DNA of 64,000 nucleotides from Kuschelorhynchus macadamiae (GCA_030620095.1 JAUTXW010000204.1:558001-622000); one strand, 5' to 3'; shown: positions 35,386 through 47,866, counted from the stretch's first letter. Numbers and translations: made by a program. The notes: a model not told the origin generated them from the sequence alone.

Positions 35386-35809
35386 TATTTATAATTCCTG
35401 TGAGACTAGAGGTTAGCCTTAACGCCACATAAAATTTCAAAATTATATTTTTGTTGGAATTGTATAATTTATTAAATATTCTATTAAAAATCATTTCGTT
35501 ACCCTTACTCTTTCCCTCTGCGCGGCCAGGTTGTTCGACTCTGGACGTTTATATTTCAATTTTTTATTGAAGTTTGCGATTAGAAACACATTTTTGTTTC
35601 GTATTAAGCAATACAATTTTCTTTTTTAAATTGCAGTTGACTTTTTTAAATTTTAAGTATGGCACAAGTGAGCTTGCTCTTCATGATGAACTCCAAATTT
35701 TGATAAGAACGATATAAATCTCTTTTATTTGAAAGCATATAGTTCCGTCGTTCTGATACATGAATTGGAGTTGAGTTGAGGCTAACTTCTAGTCTCACAG
35801 AAATTTAAC

Positions 35810-36010
35810 TTCTTTTTAACCGACTTCAGAAAAGGAACCAATTCGACCCTTTGTATCTTTATACGTATATATACCGACTACTACGGGATGGTTTGATCAA
35901 TTTGGGAGAATATTTTCATGGTTCTGGCGGAGTGTTCCTATAGCAAACATTTAGTATATTGAAAAAAAAACTAAAATGGCGGAATGGCGCGAGCAATTTT
36001 GCCGCGCGTC
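35810..36010 (+). repeat. Interspersed CCGACTTC...TTCGACCC repeat, copy 3
   Basis: TTTAACCGACTTCAGAAAAG, CCAATTCGACCCTTTGTATC, ACTACGGGATGGTTTGATCA, then GGCGGAGTGTTCCTATAGCA, parallel to the minus-strand copy at 22555-22760. 36011-36314 is unrecognised apart from a C10 run near 36152. Confidence 0.7.
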
Positions 36011-36312
36011 TTGTAACTCCATTATCTTACTAAAAATCTCGATCCTGGCAATTGGATTTTAATAGATCGAAAATTTTCTGAGAAGTTACACAATTACCTT
36101 TCATTTATAATTTCGATGCGCTCTACAAGCGTTCAGATATCTGTCTTATGACCCCCCCCCCTTTTCCTGCTATCATCGCTCCGCCTGAAAGCTGTTATTA
36201 CAGAAAACATTTTTAATAATAGGATGTTCTAACCATATATTAGTCTTCATCAACCAGCCAGTTGACAAAATGAGAGTAGTTATATATTTGGCTTACCTAA
36301 TTTAAGGTAATA

Positions 36313-36314
<2 letters not shown>

Positions 36315-36382
<68 letters not shown>
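36315..36382. repeat. (AT)n microsatellite
   Basis: About 68 bp of AT dinucleotide, roughly 90 bp outside the left end of the large foldback. Confidence 0.97.
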
Positions 36383-36384
<2 letters not shown>

Positions 36385-36933
36385 ATCGGTCATTTCAGAA
36401 AACGACACATGTCAAGTTATGAAATCCAAAATTATAGCAGAGCGCTTTTGACTCATTAATACCCCCTACAAATAATTATAAGGATGGTGGACAAGCCCAA
36501 AAACCCAAAAAGAAAAAGGTCGAATCAAGAGATATACTTACTCGCCAGGGAACAGGCAGAAAGATACATGATTCTAAAATGAATGCAGTTAAAAAACTTT
36601 TTACATGTAATAAAGACAAAACAAAACGGACGAACGCCAAATTACATTTAATTTTTTTTAGCTTTAAAAGCAGCCTTATTTTATGTAGGCATGCTGCAAC
36701 AGATAATTAGATGAATTTCTTTAACAAAAGAAACAAATGGTCGTCAAAGGGGTTGCCAAGTTTACGATTAAAAGCAACTATAAATATTCAAAAAGTTATA
36801 ATATTCAAATCCTTATATATAATGGGCAAGTTTGGAGGAAGGAAAATTGTCTTAATTCATTTAACCAAAACACGAATTTAAATATAAAATAAATTGTAAA
36901 CTTGTTAAAAAAGAAAAATAACCATTATAAATT

Positions 36934-37630
36934 ATTAATAATAATAATAATAAATGCCTTTTAATGAGAAAATGTACAAAATATTTAAATACGTACAAAA
37001 AAGTTAGCATGTCGATGATTGGCGCAGCTTTATAGCTACTCTACTGAACCAATCAATGACAAAGAATATTCTAAATCTAATCTAACAGTAGTCAGGGTAA
37101 GCAGTGGTATTTTTATATATTTAATAAAGTTTGGGTGCAATAAGAACAGATCTTTTATAAATCATAAAATTGTGCCCCTGATATATCAACTATTATTTTA
37201 ATAAACAAAATTACCTGTGTTCTGCAAATCAAAAAGGTAATTACTATATTTTACTTGGAATACCGGCACTTTTAAATTTAAAAATTCGACAGGAAGCCCA
37301 TTATAACATCTAACAGCATCGTATGAAAAACATCTCTGAAACATGGCGCTTTGGTGATGAGGCATAGTTAATTTATTTCTACCTCTTACATCTCTTCCGT
37401 GTATTTCACCACGAAAAATTAATCGTTCGCGAACAGAAACAAGGGCGGAAGGATCACTAATACATTTAATTAAAAAACTACAAAAATGAAGTTTCTACGA
37501 GCATCCATACGTAACCAGTTGACTTCTTTATACAAATGTGAAATGTGATCATATTTTCTTAATCCAAGAACAAATCGTAAACAGTTATTTTGTATTTTTT
37601 GTATAGGAGACCGACTCTTCCGATCCAGAC
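36934..37630 (-). mobile_element. 5'-truncated non-LTR retrotransposon (CR1/Jockey-like) with (ATT)n tail
   Basis: Minus-strand LINE 3' end. AAATT is duplicated at 36929-36933 and 37631-37635, and the opposite foldback arm shows it once. The tail is an (ATT)n run on the minus strand at 36934-36953. Coding remnants: KSTGYVWMLVETSF-like sequence, then MPHHQSAMFQRCFSYDAVRC and YNGLPVEFLNLKVPVF, the conserved C-terminal part of such RT proteins. Stops are frequent in the upstream part. It moved by target-primed reverse transcription. Confidence 0.85.
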
Positions 37631-38806
37631 AAATTGACTACAAATCTGATTGGAAATCCCGGTGTGTCGTCATAGCGAGAAAAAGACACTGTTCAAAGAT
37701 AAACAGTTAAAGACTGGCTTGGCAACCTGGTTAAAGGGGTCTATTGACTAAAAATTAGTAAATACATTGGAAATAAGTGGTAGAAAAGGTACAAAAACTT
37801 GTATAATGTCAACAAACACACCAACTGTGAGAAGCAACATAAACGTTTAGATTTAATACAAAAATGGGACTAATCTGTATTTTACTGTCTAAGCAAAAAA
37901 GCAACACTGGTAACGGGTTGGTTTGGACCAAAATAAAAAACAAACACTAAGTGGATAAATTGAGAGAGCCGAGGAAATTAGATCAGTACAAAGTAGCTTT
38001 CAAACAATTGGCGAGTAAGGACAAAAACAAATGCGTTGTAAGCAAATGTGTAAAAGTTAACTGACCTTCCAAACAAGAACAACCTGTGGTGTAATAGAAA
38101 GATTTGAAAAATAAAAGTGGGGGGGGGGGGCTAAATATTCTTTGTAAAAAATGGCAAATTATTAACAAAATATATTTTGATAGTAATGATAAGTTGGCAT
38201 TTAAGAAAAGGAATACATATTTTAATTAGCTGTTAAACAAAAGATTGGTTGAAATTCGGAAATTTTCACCTCGTTACTCCTCGGGCAATACTTGTCACCC
38301 ACCTACCCTGTTCCTTTTTTTCTTGTATGGAAGGTCAGTGAATTTTAAAGTCGTTACACATCTATGTTAGTTCAGATATTTTGATCACAATTTACTAGCC
38401 ATTCTTTTAAAGTATTGTATTGACTTTTAATAATTTTGTACAGATACACATTAAATTGTAACAGATATTTTTGGTCAGCTTGTCTATCTTCCTGCAAGGA
38501 CTTTCTTTGGGTTTTCATAGTTTTAGTTTCGTTTGCATTTCACTTAAATTTTATGTTAGGGTTAGTAACAGCGCGTTTGTTTGAAAACTACTTTGTGCTG
38601 ACTTTTTTCTCGGCTAATCTATCCACATAGTTTTGTTTTTTTTGGTCTAAACCAACCCATTACCAGTGTTGCTGTTTTGCTTAAACAGTAAAATACATCT
38701 ATTAGTCTTATTTTTTAATTATATCTAAACATTTCTGTTGCTTTTGACAGTTGGTGTGTTTGTTGACATTACACAGGTTTTTGTACCTTTTTTATCATTT
38801 ATTTCC

Positions 38807-40303
38807 CATGTAGAGGATTATTTTTTCAAGATACAAAGAAATGTTTCCTACGAAGTGTATAGGGAATTTCTTAAAGATTTACATGGGTGCAATTTTAAAA
38901 ACAAAAGACGATCGGAAAATCAAAATCAACTTTGTTATTTTAAATGGGAAACCCTGTATTTTTGACGGATTCTCCTCATTCTCCCCTTTTCAAAAATATA
39001 TAATTTGTCTATATTCGAAACAGTAGTTTTTGACTTATTCCACTTTAAATTTACCACTTATGACAATTTCTTAGATATGTAGCCATACTTAAATCGCGGT
39101 ACCCATGAAATGATGAAATCGCTTTACCCATGGAATGTCACCAACAAAAACAAAACACTTACTTTTATTCGTAAGTAAAATATTTTACTGATTTTACAAA
39201 ATTAATAAAATCTAAAATGCAGTTTACCGAAGAAGAAAAACTAAAAATTCTTTAACTTTATTTCGCAAATGCTGATGATACGTTAATTGCAGTGTGACAA
39301 TATAGGCTGCTATATCCTGGTGCAAGAGTTCCCTCAAGAAAAACTTTTGCATATATAGTAAAAAACCACGAACATAGAAAATCCTTGCAGAGACAAAGAA
39401 GACGAGCAAATTTAGACTTGGACGAGGAATTATCCATATTATTATATTTTGAAGGTAAAAAATTCTTTCTTTAGGTAGTCTAAAGTGCTAAAAAAAAATC
39501 GATACCACCCGTGTAAAATTAGACCAGTGCAACTATTAACCCACGATCATTTTAACTAACGCCTCCACTTCTGTGAGGCTATGTTGATCACACTGAGGCA
39601 AGATATGATCTTATTTAGAGGAGGAGCTTCCTTTAAATACAACATTCGAGAGGTCACAGATTTTTTCAATGCTCGATATAATTTGTGGATTGGCAAATAT
39701 GGCCATATTCATTGCCCCGCGAACAGTCCCGACCTTACACTAAAGGATAAAGTGTATCATAATAGAACGGACAGTGTTGACGAGTTGCGACAAAAATAGT
39801 GTATGACATTAGGGTTCTAAATACAGGATGTCCCACCTTCGTTACCCAAGCAGTTAGGAAACTGGAAACAGTGTTTCAAAATTGCTTGGATAATGGAGGA
39901 AATCACGTAAATAGGCTGTAAAAATATTATTTCCTAGTTTTTGTTATTTCGTTTGTTATCGTTGTATCAGTGTATATAATCACATTAAATATGTTTTCTT
40001 TTACAAATTACTGTATTGTTTTTGTTGGTGACATTCCATGGGTAAAGCGATTTAAGTATCTGTGGATTGCATTCACGTCCAACAAGGCTTCTTGTCAAAA
40101 TGTCAAAAAATACAGGGTGTCTCATTTAAAATAACAAAGTTTATGGTGATTTAGTGACTTTCCGATCGTCTTTTGTTTTTAACATTGCCGCCATGTAAAT
40201 CTTTAGGAAATTCCCTATAACTTTCGTAGGAACCACTTCTTTGTATCTTTAAAAAATTAGCCTCTCAGGGGGGTGGCAAATTATAAAAATAACCTTGTAT
40301 TTA
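38807..40303 (+). mobile_element. Mariner-like element with long inverted ends, decayed copy
   Basis: The ends pair over about 150 bp: 38812-38960 with 40105-40290 (shared AAGATACAAAGAA, CCTACGAA, AAACAAAAGACGATCGGAAA). A second pair is 39075-39160 with 40025-40090 (TACTTAAATCGC, CCATGGAATGTCACCAACAA). The same architecture and transposase occur at 48032-50063. It is inserted in the right arm of the foldback at a site still empty in the left arm near 37768. Confidence 0.82.
39217..39921 (+). pseudogene. Mariner-like transposase, decayed relative of the 48.5-kb copy
   Basis: ATG at 39217 opens MQFTEEEKLKIL, followed by a stop. Further pieces: YPGARVPSRKTFAYIVKNHE, RRRANLDLDEELSILLYFEG with a donor-like GGTAAAA after it, as in the 48.5-kb copy. 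Most of the catalytic core is deleted. The end shows NARYNLWIGKYGHIHCPANS, a shifted SPDLT region, VDELRQK and NCLDNGGNHVNRL before TAA at 39919-39921. It cannot encode an active enzyme. Confidence 0.85.
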
Positions 40304-40990
40304 CTTATTACTAGTTAACAGTCCCTTTTGACCAGGTTTCCAATTCAGTTTTTGACTGCTTATCTTAAACAGTGTCTTTCTTTCGCCATAACTCCACACC
40401 GGGTTTCCAATCAAATTTGCAGTCAATTTCTATTGGCTGTTTTTCTTTTTTGCTACAAGTTTATAATTTCTTTTATATTCAAATTCCTGTTTTGGTTAAA
40501 CGAATTAAGGTAATTTCTCAAATTTCAATAACTTGTCTATTATACGTAAGGATTTCAATATTATCATAACTTTTTGAACAGCTATAGCTGTTTGTTAAAG
40601 AAATTCATCCATTTCTCATTTTTATCATGCCTACGTAAATTATGGCTGCTTTTTAAGCAATATATTTTTTTAATGTAATTTGGTGTTTGTCAACATTGTT
40701 TTGTCTTTGTTACGTGTAACAAGCTTTTTTAAATGCATTGATTTTAGGACCACGTATCTTTCTGCCAATTCACTGAAGAGTAAGTATATCGTTTGATTAA
40801 ACTTTTTTCTTATCGGCTTTTTGGACTTGTCCATCATCTTTATAATTAAAGTGTTTTAGTACTCGATGTAATTATTTTTAGGTAAAATTGATGCTGTAAT
40901 TTTGGATTTAAATAATATACAAGTTATACAGACAGACCATTTTGTTTCATATTTGAAGACAACTGATTTATATTCTGTTTCTTATTACAG

Positions 40991-41156
40991 ACAAAATTGT
41001 GGGTATTTCCAGAAGGTACTAGAAGAAATACTGGAGAAATCCACCCCTTCAAAAAAGGGGCCTTTCATGCAGCGGTCTCAGCTCAGCTGCCGGTGATGCC
41101 TGTAGTTTTTAGCAGATATTACTTTTTGGATCCGCCTAGTAAGAGATTTGACCAAG
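40991..41156 (+). CDS. AGPAT exon with block III (FPEGTR)
   Basis: Exon after acceptor ttattacag, 55 codons plus one base, donor GTAATT at 41157. It encodes LWVFPEGTRRNTGEIHPF, then KKGAFHAAVSAQLPVMPVVF and a segment ending KRFDQ. FPEGTR is acyltransferase block III, which binds the acyl-acceptor phosphate; LPVMPVVF is block IV. It follows the 2365-2552 exon in phase 0, giving ...AKEK-TKLWVF. The final exon (after FDQG in relatives, with the LPPI-type segment) was not found downstream to 64000. Intact reading frame and conserved motifs indicate a functional host gene acting in glycerolipid synthesis at the ER. Confidence 0.93.
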
Positions 41157-43840
41157 GTAATTTTTTAATAACCCGACGAAGTCAGTTGGCGGCTCACAGA
41201 TTTGTTTATGGATATTTTCTTAAATTTTTGATTACTTGCGCAAATTACAATTGTATAGAAAACTTCATCTGTCTAAATATTATATCAGTTTGCTATTGTC
41301 ATAATCAAGGATTTGGTAAAGAACTCGAACAATGCCGCTTATACAGGACGATATAAACCGATTTTTAAAAACTTTGTTTTGCTGTTAAAAATTTTCTTCT
41401 AGTTTTGTAATGTGTGTGCGTTCCGACTTAGATGTTTTGTGTTTACCATATACAAGATGTGAACTTAAATCATTACTAAATTCAAAAATCCCACAAAATT
41501 GAAAAAGTAATTTTAGAATTCATATTCTGTTTACTCCGACCCTTCCCAAAAAAACATTTTCAGATTTTTCTTTTTATTTTAGCAAGTGCTGAAGTTACTT
41601 ATTTTCAAAAATTATGATTTTTTAACGATTTTCTTGGTGCCAGAAAACTAGCAAAGATGATATTAGCTTGAAAAAGTTTTTATTGGATAAGCGAAGTTTG
41701 CTAAAAAAGTCTCAGACTTTACATTGTGTATGTAAGGTGTTACAAATTCGTATCGAAGCTAGTGTGCCTATATTTTGAGTTTCTGGGTCATTAGTAAAGA
41801 TGGCATATTTAGGTTTTGCAGGATATTGTTTAATTTTTGTAATATTTATGATGCAGTTAACAAATATTTCATAATCCGCACGGTTTCTGAGATTCAGGGT
41901 ATCACTGAAAACTTTTAAGGGGAGTTTATATTAGGAGACTGCACAGGCAATGCAATGAAAAATGGCCCGCATGCATACGAATAAGTGATTTTGCGATCAG
42001 CTGGTGCAATTTTATTTGCATGGCCGAATTAGAACCGGCACTAATTTTATTGCAAATAGCACGCCATTTTAGGATGAAATGGGAACTACCAACATATAAA
42101 AATGGCCATTGTTATTATTGAGAGGACAATTTGCATATCCACTATATTTTCACGTTCAGAATCAAAATTCATTTTTCACAATTTTTTTTTAATAACACAA
42201 AGCATCAAGCTATCAGGCAAAATTAAATTAATCAGCTGTATGTCAAATTAATTTTAGTTGCCACATCTGCTCAAACGTTGCGTTCAATTGTTTGCACGAT
42301 ATGTAATGGGCTCCAGTGCAAAATATGTTCATGGGCCCCCCTATGCTGTATATAGATTTGTTATATCATTTTTAAGGTCAAGTTTAGCCATCTCCCACAA
42401 CATAGCACACTGGTTAGGAAAACAATTACATAAAATTTTCGGAAACTTAGCACATAAGCTATCACGTTTGTGTAAAGTTACTAAAATACAGTTGAATTTT
42501 ACGAATAAATTTCGATGTTCTAAGAACCTTTTTTGGTATAGAAAGCATAACAAACCTTTCTTTTAGGTGAAAGCAAATAATATCAATAATATAATAATAC
42601 ATAGTAGCCCTAAAATAATTATCTCTACTTTTAAATTGAAAGTCTAAGCAAAACTGAAAAGTTTACTTGATTTAGACTTCTAAATATAAAGAGGATATTA
42701 AAAATAAATTCAGAATTCTTGATTTTCTTTTTTAAAACCGAAACTTCTTGATTTTTTTTTAAACGATTTCAATCCATTTTCTGTGGGAGCGTTTAAAATG
42801 TCACAATATCGAATTTGTATTGCTGCAATTAATTGTACTTCTTGACAAACGGGTGGTGTTAAGCTTGTTGAGAGTGATACATAACTCAGCTGTAATTGAA
42901 ATCAGGAGGTCGCACCTTTCAATACTAAGTTCAAAGAAAGTATAAATGATTTATAGTGTAGAGAAAAATCACGAAATTAACATTATGACCGGCACAGTGC
43001 ACAACATTCAGCATTTGTTAAAACCCTGCTTCATTATTGCTTGAACGCTATTGTAAACACCGCTCATTAGGGTGCATGAGGGGGTTGAGGAATATGGGGC
43101 TGCAGCGACTTCCATGTGTGTCCCCTATAGGTTGTAAATGCGATTAAATAATCCTTTATTATTCTTCTGTTACTAAGATGTCAAATGGGCTTTAAGACTG
43201 AAATAAATGACCAAGAAAAACTCTGATTTAAGTGAAATCATCTCTGCCCTTCCCACTTTTTCCTAACGTATAATCTGGGTTCAGCGTTGAACGTTCTGAC
43301 AAAAATTCTTAATTTATCTTTTTTGAGATTGTCTTGAGTCGAGTCTAAAAGAAAATAGCTATATTTACTTCAGATACAAGTTTGTCCCAGACATATTTTG
43401 CATAATTGTAAATTAGCTCATTGTTTGCCTTACTCAAGTATCGCGTAAATCCAGTAGGCATTTTTAAAACTTAATTAATATAATAATGTGATAGAAGCCC
43501 TACTATTGCCAAAAAAATCGTTTTAAATTTTCATTTTTTTCTCGATGAATACGATGACTATTGGCTAATATTAACGTTATGGGAAATGTTCTGTTCTAAA
43601 ATTAATTTCATATTTTCTTTTTTCAAGTCTTTGAGAAGGGTTCTTTGGATTTGTTAAAGGTAAACTTATTAAACGTTTTTCACAATGGGAAGTTTCTTTA
43701 TTTCAGCCATTTATTCGAGCTGCTGAATTGATTTGACTGTGACAGATTGCAGGCCTGTTATTACAGGAATAAGTGAATAGTAACTTATAGAAAGTTAAGG
43801 AATTGTTTTTCTTGTTTAACAATATTTGTAGTCTAATTCA
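41157..43840 (+). other. AGPAT downstream intron start, nothing recognised
   Basis: AT-rich sequence without supported genes. An open frame of 102 codons at 42258-42566, and one antisense to it, show no motif I know. No element termini were identified before about 43845. Confidence 0.4.
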
Positions 43841-43844
43841 GATT

Positions 43845-43912
43845 TTAGCGGGGGTCCTCGCTCTGGGACCCTGAGCACCGCACCGAACTGCCCGGTGATA
43901 TGTCCGCCACTG
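43845..43912. mobile_element. Right terminus of an hAT-type element
   Basis: GACCCTGAGCACCGCACCGA, then CTGCCCGGTGATATGTCCGC and CACTG. The end CCGCCACTG is the complement of the CAGTGGCGG termini at 6269 and 33359. The GC-rich subterminal is also typical. No left partner with a matching duplication was found. Confidence 0.55.
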
Positions 43913-44239
43913 AGGGTGTTAAGGGTGTGGTTACAGATATTTTAACATTTGATAGTTTGGATGATTTTAAACAAAAAATTCTTATACATCATGGGTAAAT
44001 TCTATGTTTTGAAATATTACAGTTTAAAATACTTGCCAAGGTCTGGTTTTCATGATACAGAGTAGTTTACTTTTATAATAGTAATAAACCTTTGTCATTG
44101 GATAGGCCTGTCTGAAAGTTTTACAATTGGCTTTTGCCTATCTACGGTAGTAAAATGTTGTAAATGCACAAGACAGTTACCTTGTTTAGTCTTATTTCAA
44201 CCACGATATCGTTTAGTGCCATATTTCAGCATCCTGTTA

Positions 44240-45770
44240 GTGAACTATGTTGTTACTAAGCCAAGCAACTTTTGTTATATTTGTGGCGATGTTACCTTCT
44301 AGAGTCAGCAAAGAAATATCACTCCTTTAATTAAGTAAGCCTACGAGCTATATTTTGGATGCCAGGTTGGTGACCAAGATAAAAAATGGGCGCCCCACAT
44401 TTGCTGTAACACTCGTGCCAACTGTCTTCGAGATTGGAGTAATGGAAAAAGTCGATCAATGACATTTGCTATACCTATGGTTTGTCGGGACTCAAAACCT
44501 TGCTATTTTTGTCGTACACCTCCAATCAGCAAAGGTTCTGTGCCCGATAGTGATACCTTGCTTATTCCTGTTCCGCTAGAGGAAGAAGCAACGAAGAGTT
44601 AACTGTCAGAGACTCCGATTCCTCAGATCTCTCAACCTCTGAGGACCCAAATTTCGTTCCTGACTAATTGAATAGTTAGGAAACACACAAAATAACGAAA
44701 TCCGAGTTAAGTGACCTCATAATAGACACACAAACAAAAGGCGGAGTTGTTAGCATCTAGAATACAACAGGGGAACCTGCTTGCTGATAAGGTAAAGGTG
44801 TCTGTTTATAGAAGGCGTCATGAATCCCTTATGCAATTTTTTAAAATGGAAAATAACTTAGTGGCTTGCCATGATATTGAATGATGGTCCAATGAAAGTT
44901 TTAGGTGTAGAACATATGTCTCATAAATGGCTACATACTTCGTTGAATTCCCATTTATGCCGTTTATATGAAAGAAACATACAGGAATATGAAGCTGCTA
45001 CTAGAAACGTTGCACTATAAGAAATATGAGTGACAAATTTGTGCAGATTTGAAAATAATAGCTATATTGCTTGGTATGCCGTTGGGATATACAAAGTACT
45101 GCTGCTTTATTTGTGAATGGGATAGCCGAGCTAAAATGGATCACCATAAAAGAAAAGTATGGCCACAAAAACAATCTGGGAGTGAAAAATAGTACAAACA
45201 TTCATTTGTTCGAATAATATTTTACTTCCATTAATCCATGTTAAACTTGGCTTAATGAAAGACTTTGTTAACTCTATGAACAGAGATGGTCTAGCCTTCA
45301 TTACCTAAATCAAAAATTTCCCAGAATAAGTGAAACCAAAATAAAGCAGGGAATATTTGTGGGGCCCCAGATGAGACAACTTCTCAGGGATCCTGAATTT
45401 GGCATTGTACGGGCACGAAAAAGAGGCATGGGATGCCTTAAAAATGGTTGTAACCCATTTCTTAGGAAATACAAGAGCAGATAGTTATCCAGAAATTGTA
45501 AACAAACTTCTAACATCTTTCGAAAAGATGGGATGCAATATGTTGTTGAAAATAAATTTTCTAAACTTCCACCTAGAATACTTCCACGAAAACTGTGTTA
45601 CTGACGAACATGGAGAACGATTTCATCCAGAAATTGCCAATATGAAAAAAGCTGTCAGGGGCAGTGGAACGTTGCAATGTTGGCGGACTACTGTTAGACA
45701 CTTTTTCGAGAGAACCCGGAAACTGTATACAAGAGGGAAGCCAAAAAACGAAGGAAAATTGATTAATTGA
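44240..45770 (+). pseudogene. Unclassified Cys-rich mobile-like protein family, copy C
   Basis: The initiator is lost (GTG AAC replaces the ATG TCG of copy A). Recognisable pieces: KPSNFCYICGDVTF, a stop, AYELYFGCQVGDQDKKWAPH, ICCNTRANCLRDWSNGKSRS, MTFAIPMVCRDSKPCYFCRT. Downstream: an acidic linker, LASRIQQGNLL, FVNGIAELKWIT-shifted remains of the CEWDSR region, and FPRISETKIKQGIFVGPQMR. The last 124 codons (45399-45770) are open: VTHFLGNTRADSYPEIVNKL, FLNFHLEYFHENCV, TDEHGERFHPEIANM and a TVRHFFERT end. More diverged from A and B than they are from each other, so it is an older or separate insertion. Confidence 0.8.
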
Positions 45771-46579
45771 ATAATTACAATGTGGTTAAGTAGTAACTAG
45801 GGTAATAGTTCATAGGAAGCCAGAATATTAATTTAAAATTACGGTTACAATATACTTTAAGTTATCAAATTGTGCGTGTAGTACTCCTGTTTCTTATTTA
45901 CGATCTTCGGAAAAAATTTCAAAACATATTTTGGGCCAATTCAAAATACTTATTTTTGCGTAGGCCCTATTAAAAAACTTTAAATTTGTTGGTCAGTGTT
46001 AATAAAAAAAAAATATTGCATATGGCAGCAATGGTATTTAATAAATTAAAAAAAAAAGGAATTTTTATTTATTTTTTTTTAATCGAAAACACTCTTTCAA
46101 AAAGAAAAGCGAATTTTTAGTTGCATCTTGTTATCGCTTACTAAACAAACATTTACTGCTTTTAAAGACTCCACTGAATCCATTACTAATATCCAAATTT
46201 CAAAACATAGTATTTAAATACCGAATTATTAAACTGTATTGTGGTAATAATATTTGTATCTAAAATCGAACAAATAGTTGGCAGAACGCCGTTGCCAACA
46301 TATCGCAATTTGAAAAATAAACAGTAGTCTATTTTAAACCAGGTTATTCAGAATAATTGTTATGAGATCTACAACATTCTCACATTTAACTCGAATATGC
46401 TTTTAATTTAGGATGCATTAGTCTTAAATCGTCAACCTAATAAAGGAAACATTTTTTAAAAGGATTATTCCCATTATATCTTTGAAATGTAAGCCTTCGG
46501 AGATAGTAGACAGTATATTTTCTACAGTATGCCACATACAGAGTGTCCTAGAATATGTGGAAAATCTCTCGAATTTGGG
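45771..46579. other. AT-rich non-coding stretch, nothing recognised
   Basis: Very AT-rich with several A or T homopolymers. No gene, terminal repeat or relationship to the 3' sequences of copies A or B was seen. Confidence 0.5.
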
Positions 46580-46792
46580 CAGGGCCGCGTTACGGTAAAT
46601 TGGTACCCTAAGCACATTTTTTTGCTCTTTCCACTAATAATTTTTTTTAACAATATATTTTTTACTTTAAAAAGTTCAACTTAAAAACAACATTTCAAAT
46701 TCTAAAAATAAAAAAAAATACAATTTTTTTAATTTGAAAGGGTTTCTTCCTTGACTTTTCTTAGCCAAAATCGTTAATAATTTCATCATAAC

Positions 46793-47017
46793 TTATTTTT
46801 TCGTATCATCGCATTCCAAAGATAAAATGAAGAGGGCATTTAGACGTTCTTGCTTTATGGTCGATCTAAAATTGTTTTTATTTCTTGATAGTGTTGAAAA
46901 TAATCTTTCAGATGAAGTATTAGCAACCGGAATGAATAAAGAAATTCGCAGCGCCATGCCGAAGTTGGGAAATATTTTTTTTAATCCATTTTCTCTTAAA
47001 TACTTGCAAATTTCCAA
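46793..47017 (-). pseudogene. hATC dimerisation domain of the ZMYM1-like hAT
   Basis: FPNFGMALRISLFIPVANTS followed by SERLFSTLSRNKNNFRSTIK and QERLNALFILSLE is the classic C-terminal hAT dimerisation block. It is the best-preserved part of this transposase. No stop occurs within it. It ends near the left terminus, as expected for the last part of the gene. Confidence 0.92.
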
Positions 47018-47444
47018 CCTATATATTTAAAACGCTAAGCCAAATTTTTCTGCAAGTTCGTGAGAGAGTTGCATGCGCACCAATTTACATGACTTTTTTT
47101 TTAAATGGTCGTCTAATTACCGAGACCTTTCAACACTGTTTTTGGTATTGTTTTATTGCGTATTTTTTTCTATTCTGTTTTTCTTCAGTAACATTTCTGG
47201 ACGGTGTGGAATGCGCCCCATATTATAATTCCACTGGAAACTCATCGCCCCATCTAACGGGAAGGCAGAACAAGGTCTCCCGGACCAGCTAGTGGAGATT
47301 TAATGTGCTTTTAAATGAATGCAGTACTGATAAACGAAGCATCTAAATCATTTTCGTAATTTTTTATTTGTTGTGTCCTTTTTAAGTGTTGTGTATTTTC
47401 CACGTTCCACAATCATTAGTGGTCAGTTGGAAATTTTTCTTCGT

Positions 47445-47866
47445 ATTCACTAAAAAGGTTTAAGAGTTAGACCAGGCCTATGGTACTTACTTAAAACTCT
47501 TTTCGTTTGTCAGTTGTTTCACTTATGTATTATATATAAGCTATTGAATGTAGTTTATCAATATTTGATAATAAGGACGTCAGAGATTAGTACAATTTTA
47601 CAAGTGTGGTTTCAGGAACATGACATACAAAAGTTTTACCCCTGTATTCAGTAAAAAGGTTTAAGAGTTAGACCAGGCCTAGTTGCCATGGTACTTCAAA
47701 CTCTTAGTTCGCCAGTTATGTTTCGCTTATGTCACTGTCATTTTGTAATTGTGACATTTAGAAAAATTATTTGTTCTGTTATTAAAAATGCCATCTTAAA
47801 CCTATAACTGTCAAGTTAAACATGGTCTAAATTTAAACCTCTTTAATGAATACGGGTGTTTAATGT
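47445..47866. mobile_element. MITE (47640-47866) and a partial direct copy (47445-47560)
   Basis: The complete copy begins CCTGTATTCAGTAAAAAGGT and ends with the inverted form of CCCGTATTCATTAAAGAGGT. Both ends continue with TTTAA...TTAGACCA. A direct partial copy 196 bp upstream shares AAAAAGGTTTAAGAGTTAGA and CCAGGCCTA. Flanking TTA/TAA could be a 3-bp duplication as in PIF/Harbinger MITEs, but this is uncertain. 47018-47444 is unrecognised. Confidence 0.7.

Larger units (their letters stand above)
36475..40865. repeat. Large foldback, each arm carrying a different later insertion
   Basis: Matching inverted blocks: 36475-36925 with 40500-40865; 37636-37765 with 40304-40435; 37765-38080 with 38325-38806. 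Shared strings include GGACAAG-CCAAAAA, CAGAAAGATAC, CAACACTGGTAA-GGGTTGGTTT, ATGTCAACAAACACACCAAC and CACTGACCTTCCA. The centre is about 38085-38325. The left arm is interrupted by a LINE (36934-37630) and the right arm by a mariner-like element (38807-40303); each arm keeps the empty site of the other. Restored arm length is about 1 kb. No coding sequence of its own was recognised. Its right end lies about 125 bp before the AGPAT exon. Confidence 0.85.

Noticed and set aside
42258..42566. 102-codon plus-strand frame and an overlapping antisense frame
   Set aside because: No known domain in either; the region lacks terminal repeats that would support a transposon gene.
33359..43912. Single 10.5-kb hAT element between the CAGTGGCGG end at 33359 and the CCGCCACTG end at 43912
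   Set aside because: The 8-bp flanks (TTCCAAAT and AGGGTGTT) do not match and the AGPAT exon lies between them.
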